The notes: a model not told the origin generated them from the sequence alone. A stretch of DNA of 64,000 bases from VAZQ01 sp963817135 (GCA_963817135.1 CAWFNG010000014.1:1-64000); one strand, 5' to 3'. Shown: positions 24,811-34,898, counted from the first letter of the stretch. Program-made: numbers and translations.

Positions 24811-24954
24811 GAGTTTAGTAGGACAGGAGATTAAAACCGGAATATGGCCAGTCACGGCGGGAATGCACAATGGCGCGGCGTGTCGCAGCAACATTAAAAT
24901 AATGAAAGGTTTAATGAAGCTCCTCGCGCCCTGGACACACTGAAAGAAAGCAGG

Positions 24955-26319
24955 TCAGCGGACGCGATTTCCGCTTAAAGCTATGTGGGCATATTGCTCG
25001 ATCCCGGCCACGGACAGGTCGCCCGTGACGGGCTTCGACCGCGCCATGCCGACAATGGCACCCCGGCGCGTCTCCGAGATCACGTTGTTCGCAATCAGCG
25101 CCGTGCCCGCACCCGGCACCACCGAGACGGCAATACCGATGTCCGCCTTGCGCACCACGTTGCCGGTGGCCGCCACATCGCGCAGGTACTGACCCCAGCC
25201 GAGCGAAATCCCGGCGGTGGGTGCATTCTCTATGATATTGCCGCTCACGGTACTGTCCGCCTCGACCGAGATGCCGATACCGGCAGAATCGACGGGATCG
25301 GTGCCAGCCGGCCGTTTTGGCAGGAGATTGCGAATAATGTTGCCGTTAATGACCGCGAGGCGTCCGCCTTCATTGAAATTGGTGACCGAGACCCCGATGG
25401 CGGCGCCATCGACCGAATTGTCGGCAATGACGGCGCCCTCGAAACCGAACTCCGCATACAGCGCGACTTCGCGTATGCCACTGACGATATTGCCGGTGAT
25501 GTGAAGATTGGATGCGGCGTTCCCACGAATCGCCGAAAAGGCACAATCCGCGATCCGATTGTTCCGCACCATGACACTGGCGGCGCGGAACACGTTCACG
25601 CCATTGCCGTATTGGCCGGAACCGCCCAGCCGATTGCCGATATGTGCGATGTGGTTCTCGACGACAATGGTGCCATCTTCTCCGGCTGTCGAGCGCCACA
25701 CGGTGATTCCATTGTTTCCGGCCCGCTCGATGCGATTGCGTGCAATCACCATTGCGTTGCAATCGAGGAGGTGAATGGCGACGTCCGCCGTCTCGTTCAC
25801 ACTGGTATTGGCGATTTCTCCGGTCGAGGCGATGCAGACGATGCCGTTTCGGCCGGAGGCCTTGATGTCGCAGTCGACGATCTTGAGGGAACGGCAGTTT
25901 TCGAACCGCAGCAGGCCGGATCGGTCGGGGAGCGGCCTGCCGCCGCCATCGATCAGGAGGCCCGACAGGCTTACATTTTCACCAGCGACGCATGAGGCGA
26001 GCGAAGGGCCCTGCGTGAGCAGCAGTCTGGTGGCCCCGGGAAAACCCGCGAGCCGCGCGCCGCTTGGCAGTTTCAAATCGCCTACCCGATAGACACCGCC
26101 CGGAATTGTCAGGGGACTGCGCGCGCGCGCCGCTTCATCGATGGCACGCTGCAGAACTCGGCTTTGGTCATCGGGACTGCCGGGGCGAATACCGAATTGG
26201 GTGGCATCGAGACCGAGCACGCTTGGCGAGGCACCTGCAGATGCTGCAGGCGCAGGCGCCGCAAGCGGAAGACTGCCGGCAGCGGCAATTGCAACAAGGC
26301 GGCGGCGGTCGAGATGCAT
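24955..26319 (-). CDS. TIGR03808-type Tat-exported parallel beta-helix repeat protein
   Basis: The 454-residue protein starts MHLDRRRLVAIAAAGSLPLA, a twin-arginine-like signal (D-R-R-R-L). About 380 residues of right-handed beta-helix coils follow, with repeats such as GNNGITVWRST, ENHIAHIGNRLGG, ADNSVDGAAIGVSV and SGNIIENAPTAGISLG. It corresponds to the family 'TAT-translocated repetitive protein' found in Rhizobiales, with no known activity; beta-helix proteins of this type often bind or cleave polysaccharide. It stands alone. Confidence 0.88.
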   Translation of the reverse strand: MHLDRRRLVAIAAAGSLPLAAPAPAASAGASPSVLGLDATQFGIRPGSPDDQSRVLQRAIDEAARARSPLTIPGGVYRVGDLKLPSGARLAGFPGATRLLLTQGPSLASCVAGENVSLSGLLIDGGGRPLPDRSGLLRFENCRSLKIVDCDIKASGRNGIVCIASTGEIANTSVNETADVAIHLLDCNAMVIARNRIERAGNNGITVWRSTAGEDGTIVVENHIAHIGNRLGGSGQYGNGVNVFRAASVMVRNNRIADCAFSAIRGNAASNLHITGNIVSGIREVALYAEFGFEGAVIADNSVDGAAIGVSVTNFNEGGRLAVINGNIIRNLLPKRPAGTDPVDSAGIGISVEADSTVSGNIIENAPTAGISLGWGQYLRDVAATGNVVRKADIGIAVSVVPGAGTALIANNVISETRRGAIVGMARSKPVTGDLSVAGIEQYAHIALSGNRVR

Positions 26320-26445
26320 GCGAGTCCTCCTCTCCAGCGGCTATACAAGATCGGCGCCAAAGTTCGCGGTGCAGTTCACTGTCCGCGTGGAAAAAGAATT
26401 CTTGCAGTTAACAAGGTGTGAAAAGGTGGGAAGAGGAGCCAGGAA

Positions 26446-27072
26446 TTACGGGCGAATTGCGATAATTGTCCGCAGGATCGCCTCCCCCGCATGCATCAGG
26501 TCACCCAGCGTGATTGCTGACGCATTGGAAGGATGAATTTGCGTGCGATGGACGACGGGCACGTGAATGAACGTCACCAGCCGAGGCCCTCCGTTGCGGG
26601 CGGCTGCCGCGGCGCGCCAGCATAGATAATTGCAGAGATAACGCCCCGCATCGTGCGATAGGACGGTGGGCAGGCCGGTTGATTGCACCGCCAAAAGCAA
26701 GCGTTGCGCCGGAGAACGCAAAGGCACGACCGGCGGCGCACTCGGGTCGATGCTCCCCTTCACCGGGAGGTAGCCGTGGATATCGGGCACGAGCCGCGAC
26801 CGCGCATTGCGGGCACAGGTTTCGATGCGCAGTTCCTTCGTGCGACCTGCCAACCCGAACATGATCAAGGCGTCGGGCTTCTCGCCGGCGATAAGCTTCG
26901 GCAGGTCGCGATCTACCGCTTCGTAGCTTACGGGAAACACATGCGAACGACGCGTCACGCGAGCGAATGCAGGGTGCGGCCGCCGCACAAGCTCCGCTGC
27001 CAACGCTTGGGTCGGATTGAACAGAAAGCCGGCAAACGGACCGAAGCCGGTGATGAGGATGCGCAGACTCAT
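26446..27072 (-). CDS. Pyroglutamyl-peptidase I family protein (peptidase C15)
   Basis: The 208-residue protein begins MSLRILITGFGPFAGFLFNP, the C15 glycine-rich loop. It keeps the expected triad: Glu84 (ELRIETCARN), Cys147 (SHDAGRYLCNYLCW) and His170 (FIHVPVV). The enzyme would remove N-terminal pyroglutamate from peptides in the cytosol. The start at 27072 is chosen because the family N-terminus begins there; the open frame upstream to 27186 has no similarity. It lies 55 bases downstream of meaB on the same strand. Confidence 0.88.
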   Translation of the reverse strand: MSLRILITGFGPFAGFLFNPTQALAAELVRRPHPAFARVTRRSHVFPVSYEAVDRDLPKLIAGEKPDALIMFGLAGRTKELRIETCARNARSRLVPDIHGYLPVKGSIDPSAPPVVPLRSPAQRLLLAVQSTGLPTVLSHDAGRYLCNYLCWRAAAAARNGGPRLVTFIHVPVVHRTQIHPSNASAITLGDLMHAGEAILRTIIAIRP

Positions 27073-27127
27073 TGCGCGCGTTTGACAAACCCTGCCGGCA
27101 AATTCAAGCAGGTATTTATTCGCAGGA

Positions 27128-28132
27128 TCAAATCCGCAGCGCAGATGCGATTTCGTCAGCCGCCAGCGTCGCCGACATGCGGCCATCGGCCACCGCCGTT
27201 TCGAGCTTTGCCAGCTTTGACCTCAGCGCCGGATGCGATCGCAGCGCTGCAGTCATGCGGTCTTCGAGCATGGTCCACATCCACTTCACCTGCTGCTCGC
27301 GCCGGCGCCTGGCGAATTCTCCGGCCTCGCTCATGCGGCGTCGATGATCGAGAATCTTGGCCCACAATTGCGCAATGCCGTCGCCGGTCAAAGCAGAATA
27401 CGTTACGACAGGAGGCAACCAGTGTTCGGAACGCGCGGTCAGAATGTGCAGAGCGGCGCGGTATTCGGCGGCGGCGATTTGCGCGCGCTTGAGATTGTCG
27501 CCGTCGGCCTTGTTGATGGCGAGCATATCGGCAAGCTCGACCACGCCTTTCTTGAGCCCCTGGATCTCGTCGCCGGCGCCGGGCAGCATCAGCACCAGGA
27601 AAAAATCGGTCATGTCCGCGACCGCCGTCTCCGATTGGCCGGTCCCGATCGTCTCAACAAGCACGATGTGATAGTCTGCAGCTTCCAGGATCAACATCGA
27701 TTCCCGCGTCTTGGCGGCAACGCCCCCGAGCGTCCCGGAGGATGGCGAAGGCCGTATGAATGCATTGCCGTCGCTGGCCAAGCGGGGCATGCGGGTCTTA
27801 TCGGCAAGAATGGAACCGCCGGTACGCGTTGAGGAAGGGTCTACCGCCAGCACCGCTACCTTGTGTCCCTTGGCGGTGAGGAAGCTTCCCAGCGCGTCGA
27901 TGGTGGTGGACTTGCCGACGCCTGGTGCTCCGGTGACCCCGACGCGCACAGCGTTGCCGCTGAATGGAAGCAGTTCCTGCACCAGGCGGCGCGCGATTTT
28001 CTGATGATCCGGGCGCCGGCTCTCGATGAGCGTAATGGCGCGGGCAATAGCGGATCGCTGGCCGGCACGAACGCCCGCGAGCAGCGCGCTGGGGTTGGCC
28101 GTTTGCGTTGCCGCGCGGCGGCTCGAAGACAT
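27128..28132 (-). CDS. meaB: Methylmalonyl-CoA mutase-associated GTPase MeaB (ArgK/LAO-AO ATPase family)
   Basis: The 334-residue G3E-family GTPase has the P-loop GAPGVGKST at 68-76, AVDPSSTRTGGSILADKTRM after it, the switch segment VETIGTGQSETAVADM, and the base-specificity motif NKAD. MeaB protects and reloads the cobalamin-dependent methylmalonyl-CoA mutase. No mutase gene is in the window; the pccA-like gene at 11807-13879 belongs to the same propionyl-CoA route. The family usually has V-G-V-G-Q-S-E where I-G-T-G-Q-S-E is found here. Confidence 0.9.
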   Translation of the reverse strand: MSSSRRAATQTANPSALLAGVRAGQRSAIARAITLIESRRPDHQKIARRLVQELLPFSGNAVRVGVTGAPGVGKSTTIDALGSFLTAKGHKVAVLAVDPSSTRTGGSILADKTRMPRLASDGNAFIRPSPSSGTLGGVAAKTRESMLILEAADYHIVLVETIGTGQSETAVADMTDFFLVLMLPGAGDEIQGLKKGVVELADMLAINKADGDNLKRAQIAAAEYRAALHILTARSEHWLPPVVTYSALTGDGIAQLWAKILDHRRRMSEAGEFARRRREQQVKWMWTMLEDRMTAALRSHPALRSKLAKLETAVADGRMSATLAADEIASALRI

Positions 28133-28229
28133 GCGATAACGAATAGTCCGAGTTGCGCATGCTCGGCAATGGGAGGCATTTCGAAGCAGGCGCAGGGATC
28201 ACTCTTGACCATGCAGCCGGGAGATGCCG

Positions 28230-29184
28230 TCAATACGTCAGCATCAAAATCACCGAGTCGGTGTATGTGCCGGGTGAGGGCGTGGTCTGCGCGGCCACGC
28301 GGCCGTAGACCGTAAGAGCCTGGTTCGAGCCACTGCCGGCGCCCGACACCGTGTTAGTGCCGGCGGTGCTTCCCCATGGCAGGCTGCGCGCGGAATCGCG
28401 ATAAAGCCCATAGGTAATGGTCTCGCTGCCTCGGGCCATCTTCCGTTTGGTCGGATCGCTCGCACCGGAATTACCGCCATTGAGTGCGGCCGTATAGGGC
28501 GTCGTGTTCGTGCACTGCACGCTGGCGGTACCGGTTGCATCGACATTCGAAGTGATGGCGCCAGATGCGCCGAAGTTCACGCCAGTGGTGGAGACGAGGC
28601 AATTTGCCGGAACGGTTGCGGTCCACAGCGTGGTGCCGCCGGTGGTCGTACTGCTGCCGGTCGGGCAAGCGGCACCGCCGCTATAGGCGTAACGAATGCC
28701 GGGCGAGGTCGCGCTCCATGTATAGCTCAATGGGCTTGCCGTCTGCTGGTTGGCAAGCACACGGGCATATACGGTAAAGGTGTGGCTCGCGCTCGTTGAG
28801 CCTCCCATAGGCAGGTCATAGCTCACGCCTCCGCTGCCGTAAGCCGTGACCACGGATCCCCACGATCCCCAGACCTGGGTGCGCGACGCGTCCGAATAGA
28901 ATTCGTGGTCGAGAAATTTCGCTCCCGTTGCTCAACGCCCGCTTGCCGGCATCGGTGGGACTGCCGGCGGCCAGTTCGATGCAAAGCCTGACGGTCTTAT
29001 TCTTGTTTCCCGTGCAGGTGACGGTGAGGGTGGAGGTCGAATTATCCGCGGCGCCGGAAAGAACGTCCACGTTGCCGTACGATCCGGAGGCATTGGTGAC
29101 GGTGCAGCTTTGTGCCAGTGCCGGCTGGCACGCGATGCCGGCAATAAAGACGCTGACGACGAGAAGAGCCTGCGTCGTTCGCAA
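28230..29184 (-). pseudogene. Two-domain spore coat U (SCPU) protein, CsuE-like tip subunit, +1 frameshift
   Basis: The first frame starts MRTTQALLVVSVFIAGIACQ, a signal peptide ending ALA, and gives the first SCPU domain up to LCIELAAGSPTDAGKRALSN. An extra base in CCC 28924-28926 shifts the frame. The continuation reads FLDHEFYSDASRTQVWGSWG and holds the second SCPU domain, ending TYTDSVILMLTY. Restored length is 317 residues, close to the two-domain tip adhesin CsuE of archaic chaperone-usher pili. It is the last gene of the locus, as csuE is. The terminal strand Y-T-D-S-V resembles the donor strands seen in the other subunits. Confidence 0.8.
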
Positions 29185-29217
29185 AAGTGCTTGCCCGCTG
29201 ATTTCAGCTTTCGACTG

Positions 29218-29946
29218 TCACCGTGCCGAGCCAATGGAAGCGGTCGTATCGACCGGGCCGCCGTCGCTTTGCGCCGAGACCGAGACTGCTCCATTGGCAG
29301 AAAGACCCGCGGCGGAGGTGGTCCAACTGACGCTCGATTTGCCCAGCACATATCCGACCAGGCCCTTGCCGAAAGTGACGGTCTTTCCCTTGGCGTCGCG
29401 GATGTTGAGCGCGGCAATGCGAATGCGCCGCTCGCCCTCGTTGCGGGCGGTCACCTTGACCTTGTTGCCGGTGACGGCAACCGTCCACGCGACCCGCGGG
29501 GTGCTGCGGTCGGCAGCGCCGAAGAACACCGGAATCGAATATCGCATCAACAGATTGACCGTGTTGCCGCGCTGCTGGGCTGCATCAGGCAACTGATCGA
29601 CCAGGACGCGATAGCTCTCCTCACCGGTGACCGGACGCTTGGTCACGCGCACGATGCGCGTAATGTAATTGGCTTTCGGGGCCAACGTGACGGCGGGCGG
29701 ACTCGCCACCACGTCCTCGGTCGGCTCAAGGTTCTCTTTGCCATTGATCTGCGACCAGCGGAAGATGCGGACTTGCACATTGATGGGCGCCGTGCCCTCG
29801 TTGCGCAGCGTGACGGTCGATGCGGCGCCCGGCGCCGTGACGTCGATGAGTACCGGCTCGACCTGCAGCGTCGCTGCACGGGAAGAAATCTGCGCCGTCA
29901 CTAAAAGAACGCCAGCAAAGAAAAATTTCACGATGGCCGAACGCAT
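29218..29946 (-). CDS. Periplasmic pilus chaperone (PapD/FimC-like, CsuC type)
   Basis: The 242-residue protein has a signal peptide (MRSAIVKFFFAGVLLVTAQI, cleaved near SRA) and the immunoglobulin-like PapD fold. TVTLRNEGTAPINVQVRIFR is the N-terminal domain strand. SPPAVTLAPKANYITRIVRV carries the subunit-binding Arg region, and ESYRVLVDQLPDA is the classic signature. It would cap SCPU subunits in the periplasm and hand them to the usher encoded just upstream. The ATG at 29946 is chosen because the signal peptide begins there; the frame runs open to 30108. Confidence 0.88.
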   Translation of the reverse strand: MRSAIVKFFFAGVLLVTAQISSRAATLQVEPVLIDVTAPGAASTVTLRNEGTAPINVQVRIFRWSQINGKENLEPTEDVVASPPAVTLAPKANYITRIVRVTKRPVTGEESYRVLVDQLPDAAQQRGNTVNLLMRYSIPVFFGAADRSTPRVAWTVAVTGNKVKVTARNEGERRIRIAALNIRDAKGKTVTFGKGLVGYVLGKSSVSWTTSAAGLSANGAVSVSAQSDGGPVDTTASIGSAR

Positions 29947-30115
29947 CGTCGTCCCCCATAGCCTCAATTTGTTGCTGCCCGATTCCGAACACGCTTCGGA
30001 GAGAGGCCCCCGCGTGTGGTTCATCGCATAAAATTTTAGCGGATGGCACGAGGCGTAACCGTAGTTCACGCCAGTATTGCCCTGACATGATAACGCGCCG
30101 TTTACCATGCGTGCT

Positions 30116-32576
30116 TCAGCGACACGTTACGGGAACGTTCACCTGCTCGTTGGGGCGCGTGGTGTAAGCGAATGAACCGCGACATTCGCGATCCGGCAAA
30201 GTGACCGAGACCGTATTTTGCGCGCCGAGCCCTTTGACCCAGGCGCGACCGTCGTAACCGACGAGGAATTCCTCCCCTCCATCGACCTTGCCGCGCGAGC
30301 CGGCGGGCAGCGGCTGTCCGTCCGCCCCGGTGAGCACCAGAACGGCAGGGCTCACATCGGTGCGAACGGCAAAGTTCAGGCGCACGCCGGAGCGATCGGC
30401 AGGGGCGACGATGTCCTGGCTCGTGTTGATTTCCGCATCGACCGGCAAGTTGCGCGTATCGATCGCGACCTTGTTCTTCTGGTAGGAGCGCAGGCCCGGA
30501 ATAAGCGCGCGCCCGGCCGCATCGGTAAAACCAACCGAGCGGTTTTCATGGAATACTTCGACGCCGGGAACGCCGGTATCGATCACCGCGAAAGCATCGT
30601 CGATGCGGTTGGCGAGGAATACCCCGTCGCCCATGGTCACAACGGCGCCTTCGACCTCGGCACTGGCGCGGTTCTCCTTGCCGACCTGCTGCACCGAAGC
30701 CTCCATGCGAGCCTGCGAGGAGCGATAAGCGACCGCGCCTGCCCGATCGGGCGTGCTGCCCTCGCTGTCGTGCAGGCGCCAGCCAAAGCTTCCCGGCTGC
30801 TGTCCGAGCGGCTTCACCACGTCGACGGTGACATTGGTTCCGTTCCCGTCTCTCGACACGCCCGAGGAGGCCAAGGTTCCCTCGCCGAGGGGGATCGAAA
30901 GCCCCAGCAGCAATCCACATTTCTTGCGATCGGCAAGGTCGGCATAGGCCGTTACGAACGCGGTCGCGTGATAGGGGAGCCCATGCGACCAGGAAGCCGA
31001 GAGAACATTGGAGACGCGGCCGGAAACATCGTTGAGATGGATGAAGCTCAGAGAGAGGCTCGACAGATCGAATGGCAAAGGCAAGCCTATGGAAATGCGA
31101 TCGAGCGCCTTCGCCGGACGCGCGCTGAGCCACAACGATGTGGGCCCTGCTCCGACCGGCAGGGCAGGATTGGCGATGGAAAAAGAGGGGGTGCCGCCGT
31201 AAAGACCGGCGAGCCAGACCTGCGGGTCGGCAAGCACGCCCCGCTGCAATCGAGCCGTGACCGAAGCCAGGTCGTCGTAAGCTCCGAAGGTGCGTTGCGA
31301 ACTCACCTGAACGGTCACCCCGAAGATGCTGGTGTCATAGGAGAGGTAACTTTGCCAGCCGACGCTCCTGTCTAAGCGGCTGGCCGCAAGCGCCGCCGAG
31401 GCAACGCCGACCGAGCCGGTGCGAACGATGGCCCCGCCTCCGGCGTTGAAAAGTCCAGCGCCGCCCTCACCGTGGCCTTCGAACGTGAGCCAATCGAGAA
31501 GGCCCATTCGCCCGCTCGCGGAAGCGACGAATTTGTTGCTGTAAATGTCGGCAGCGGTTCCATAGGAGAGGCGCGGCATGCCGGCTTCCATGGAAAAATC
31601 GAAAAGGCCCGGCGCCAGCAATTTGGACGAGACGTAGAAGGGAAGATTGGTCACGGTCTCGCGTCCGGACGCATCGCGCAGCACCACGCGCGCGGTGCCG
31701 CTGCCGCTCACCGCGGGCACGTTGTTGATGCGAAAAGGCCCGCTCTCGATCTGCTGGGACGAGGTCCGGACATTGTTGACGAAAACATCGACGGTCGAGG
31801 GGACTGCCGCGCTGCCGGCTGCCGACGGCAGCGGCAATGTCACGAGGTCCGGGCGCAGCCCGAAATTGCGTTGCGCCTGCAGGCCGCCAATCCGGATCGG
31901 GCGTGTCCAAGCCAGCGCGCCGTTGATTTCATCCCCCGCACGATAGGTGGTCATGGTTTCGCGGTCGGAATAGGCGAAGGTGGTGTCGAGCCGCAGTGCA
32001 TCGAACCTGTTGTTGAAGGAGTTGCGCAGGATGGCGGACTGGCTCAACGTGCCGAACGGACTGAACGCGCGCGCATCGAGGCTCGCCGAGTGGCCGCTGA
32101 AGACGAAGGACTTCGGAGCCCAATGACCGCCGGCCGAGGTGAACAGCGTATAATTGAGCACGCCGCCGTAGTCGGTGCGCACGGCGATTTGCTCCTTCGG
32201 CGGTGCCGATGCATCCACCTCCCTGGTGACGCGCAATTCGTCGGGCACGGTGATGAACAGCTGCTGGCTTGGCTCGTCGTAGCGATAGGAGAGACCGGAG
32301 AGGTCGTCGAGCACGATCAATACGTCGGGAGACGCATAGCCGCGCGGCTTGAGACCGACTTCCTCAAGTTCGGCGCGCCGCGCCGCAATCTTGCCGCCCT
32401 CAACCACGGTAAACGAGCCGATAAGATGCGTCGGGGTCTGATTTCAGGAATACTTCGAGCTGAAGCTCGCAGACGTCGGCGGCGCCGGCGATGGCGCGCG
32501 GGGAAAACCCAAGCGCCAGCACCGTTGCCAAGGCGGCAATCAGCCTTGCTCTCCTGAGTGAGGAAACCCACGCCAT
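30116..32576 (-). pseudogene. Outer-membrane fimbrial usher (FimD/PapC, CsuD type), +1 frameshift
   Basis: From ATG 32576 the frame encodes MAWVSSLRRARLIAALATVL, a signal peptide ending AIA, then LQLEVFL. An extra base in TTT 32442-32444 breaks it after about 45 codons; the rest continues PTHLIGSFTVVEGG and runs to VPVTCR. Restored length is 819 residues, usual for ushers. The body shows the usher barrel and plug (RTSSQQIESGPFRINNVP, GDEINGALAW) and the C-terminal plate domains. The usher assembles and exports SCPU subunits across the outer membrane. GGAG lies 6 bases before the start. Confidence 0.88.
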
Positions 32577-32764
32577 GGTCCGCTCCGCGAAGGCGGAGTC
32601 GCGACCGATCCGGCAGCTGACAAGTGAAGCCCGAGCCGGGCAGCGACGTTAGTCGCTTGCCCACGGGAAAGGCTGTCGCATGGCCCCGACGGCGAGCACG
32701 ATTAATTGAATCGTATCCGCCGCCGGAGACATGCGGCCCGTTCGGGCCGCACCATGCGCGCGGA

Positions 32765-33287
32765 TCAGTACGTGACGGTTACCGTGACGGTGTCGGTGTA
32801 GGTGCCGGGCGCCGGCGTCGATTGCACCGGAACGCGGCCGTACACCGTAATGCTCTGCAAGGAGCCGCTGCCCGTCCCAGTAACCGTGTCGGTGCCGACG
32901 GTGTTGCCCCATACCATCGATACGGCTGCTGTCGGTATACAGCGAGTAGGTGACGGTGGCGCTTCCACTGGTCATCTTGCGCGCCGCCATGGTCGCGCCG
33001 CTGCCGGCGCCGGCATCAAGCCCGATATTATAGGGCGTGGTGTTGGTGCACTGGACCGCAATCGTCGACGTCTGGTCAGTATTGGCAGTGAGGACGCCTG
33101 GGCTGCCGAAATTGAGGGTCGAAGCGCTGTTGATGATGCATGAAGCCGCGAACGTCACCTGCACCCCGAACGTGGTGGTGGTCGTGGTGTTCGCGTGCGA
33201 CGAGGTCGCGAACGGTAGCAGCAGCAGCGCAGCGAATCCAACTTTCAGCTTTGGCCGGCCAAACGCCGGCACTAACACATTCAACAT
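32765..33287 (-). pseudogene. SCPU-domain pilus subunit, +1 frameshift
   Basis: The protein starts MLNVLVPAFGRPKLKVGFAA with a signal peptide ending SHA. It continues VTFAASCIINSASTLNFGSP and VQCTNTTPYNIGLDAG, as in CsuA/B-like subunits. The frame shifts by one inserted base between about 32917 and 32924, after VTYSLYTDSSR, and then reads MVWGNTVGTDTVTGTGSG to TYTDTVTVTVTY. Restored length is 173 residues. GGGAG 9 bases upstream supports the start. It is a close paralogue of the intact subunit at 33788-34294, so the pair arose by duplication. Confidence 0.85.
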
Positions 33288-33418
33288 GACAACACTCCCC
33301 GAGAGTTTCTGCGAACATTGCGCAGAACGATTATGGAGCTTCGTGGAAACGCGCTCCTCATGCTTTAGTGATTTGCAACGCGCTTCCCCACTCCGACAGC
33401 AATGCAATACAGGAAGCG

Positions 33419-33443
33419 ATCTAAGATCGGTTTAAATTACGCG
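33419..33443 (-). promoter_or_regulatory. Conserved 25-bp element upstream of a pilus subunit gene
   Basis: The 25 bases (plus strand starts ATCTAAGATCGG and ends TTAAATTACGCG) match 21 of 25 positions of the element at 34386-34410. It lies about 130 bases before the SCPU start at 33287. The AT-rich centre fits a promoter or operator; nothing in sequence says which protein binds. Confidence 0.45.
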
Positions 33444-33542
33444 ATAAACGGGAAGTATATTTGTCAGGTGTTTGCCGACTGGACCGGAGATTAATCAGGT
33501 CACGTGGGCATGCTCGCAATAGGAGCTTGCCGAAATGACGAG

Positions 33543-33735
33543 CCTCCTCCGCCCTCATTCTGAGGAGGGGGCCCCATGGATGAGCCGATCAACAGATATA
33601 AAAGTCGGGCGCGCCCGTCTCGAAGAATGAGGCGGCCCATGCGCCTCATGGTTCGAGACGCATCGCAGCGAACTAGATTATACAGCTACCAAAGCGCCAG
33701 GGCGCTGCGATACTCCTCACCATGAGGCTAGGAGA
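33543..33735. repeat. Degenerate intergenic repeats between the two pilus subunit genes
   Basis: The stretch contains CCTCATTCTGAGGAGG, CTCGAAGAATGAGGCGGCCC, GCCTCATGGTTCGAGACGCA and, 50 bases on, GCGCTGCGATACTCCTCACC followed by ATGAGG. These resemble the intergenic repeats of Bradyrhizobium relatives (compare 43695-43845) that form mirrored arms. It fills most of the 500-base gap at 33288-33787; no gene is seen there. Confidence 0.6.
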
Positions 33736-33787
33736 GTCCGCACCTAGCGCGCGCCGCAGTAGCGCTGCAAGGCTCCTCGCCAGCCGG

Positions 33788-34294
33788 TCAATACGTGACG
33801 GTTACCGTGATCGTGTCGGTGTAGGTTGCGGGAGCCGGCGTGGTCTGCGGCGGCACGCGACCGTACACGGTATAGCTCTGCGCGGCGCCATTGCCGGTAG
33901 CGGCCACCGTATTGGTGCCGACCGTGTTGCCCCATACCGTGGCGCGCCCGCTGTCGCTGTACAGCGAATAGGTGATGGTGGCGCCTCCACCGGTCATCTT
34001 GCGCGCCGCAACGGTGGCGCCGCTGCCGGTGCCGGCATCGAGGCCGATGTTGTATGGCGTGGTATTGGTGCACTGGACCTGCAGCGCCGTCGTCTGGTCG
34101 ACGTTCGCAGTGAGCACGCCCTGGCTGCCGAAATTCAGCGTCGAGGCGCTGTTGATCAAGCATGACGTGGTGACCGTCATCTGCACCGTAAAGGTGGAAG
34201 TGGTAGTGGCGGCGTCCGACGGCGACGGCAACGACAGCAGGCAAAATGCAGCAATCGCGAATTGCAGCTTTCGCTGCTTGAGCAGTTCAAACAT
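33788..34294 (-). CDS. SCPU-domain pilus subunit (CsuA/B-like)
   Basis: The intact 168-residue subunit starts MFELLKQRKLQFAIAAFCLL with a signal peptide ending DAA. It contains MTVTTSCLINSASTLNFGSQ, VQCTNTTPYNIGLDAGTGSG, YSLYSDSGRATVWGNTVGTN and the end TYTDTITVTVTY. SCPU domains form the rods of archaic (Csu-type) chaperone-usher pili used for surface attachment and biofilm. ATG 34294 is chosen because GGGGGG lies just before it; a TTG six codons upstream is less likely. It is the first gene of the locus. Confidence 0.9.
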   Translation of the reverse strand: MFELLKQRKLQFAIAAFCLLSLPSPSDAATTTSTFTVQMTVTTSCLINSASTLNFGSQGVLTANVDQTTALQVQCTNTTPYNIGLDAGTGSGATVAARKMTGGGATITYSLYSDSGRATVWGNTVGTNTVAATGNGAAQSYTVYGRVPPQTTPAPATYTDTITVTVTY

Positions 34295-34385
34295 CAGCGC
34301 CCCCCGAATCAAGAGTTGCGTAGCGCGTTGTTCACGCGTGTTCGCAACCCATCGTCCCCATCAATGGCGACGATATACCCGCGCA

Positions 34386-34410
34386 ATCTAAAAGCGGCTT
34401 AAATTTCGCG
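34386..34410 (-). promoter_or_regulatory. Conserved 25-bp element upstream of the first pilus subunit gene
   Basis: This is the partner of the element at 33419-33443 (21 of 25 bases identical; plus strand ATCTAAAAGCGG...TTAAATTTCGCG). It lies about 90 bases upstream of the SCPU start at 34294. The rest of the two upstream regions has diverged, so retention suggests selection. Confidence 0.45.
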
Positions 34411-34621
34411 GGTTAATCGGCTCGCGTGAAACGCAGGCATCGCCAGGATTTCCCTGACACGCTAACGCGCCGGTTGCCTTATCCGGCGGCTCGCCACTGC
34501 GAAGCTGCCCGCGTGCGACGGCCCCTATCTTGCTGCTGCTCGAGCCAAGCGGCGCAAAACACCCTCAAATCGATACAGGGCGTCCCATTCCGGGATGTCG
34601 GTGCCGCTTCGGAGGCTTGAC

Positions 34622-34891
34622 ATGTCGAAATGGGCCATTCTGGTGGTTGGATGCGTAATTTGGCCAAGCGCGGCTTGCGCAGGCCAGGCCTCGTCGCAAT
34701 TTCAAGTCGGCATCACCATCACCGGCAAGCGGGCGTCGGCGCCCCCGTCCACCAATGCCGCGACAGAGCCCGTCCAAACGACCAATGCGGCGGAGGCTAA
34801 ATCCAGTGCTCAGGGTCGCAATTCCTTGATGCGCACCAAGCGGCAGCCAGCAAAACTCGGCACGCCCGCGCCGCGTATTACCTCCCCCTGA
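34622..34891 (+). CDS. Small exported hypothetical protein
   Basis: This 89-residue protein begins MSKWAILVVGCVIWPSAACA, a good Sec signal peptide, followed by GQASSQFQVGITITGKR and a Pro/Ala/Thr-rich tail with basic residues. GGAGG sits 7 bases before the ATG. The Q-F-Q-V-G-I-T-I-T-G motif recurs in small secreted rhizobial proteins of unknown function. It lies between the pilus locus and the two-component genes, convergent with the response regulator; a role in the pilus system is possible but not shown. Confidence 0.6.
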   Translation: MSKWAILVVGCVIWPSAACAGQASSQFQVGITITGKRASAPPSTNAATEPVQTTNAAEAKSSAQGRNSLMRTKRQPAKLGTPAPRITSP

Positions 34892-34898
34892 AAGAATC

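Noticed and set aside
32765..34294. Apparent long direct repeat, considered as a duplication artefact or CRISPR-like array
   Set aside because: The similar blocks are the coding regions of two paralogous SCPU subunits that differ throughout; there are no short regular repeats with spacers.
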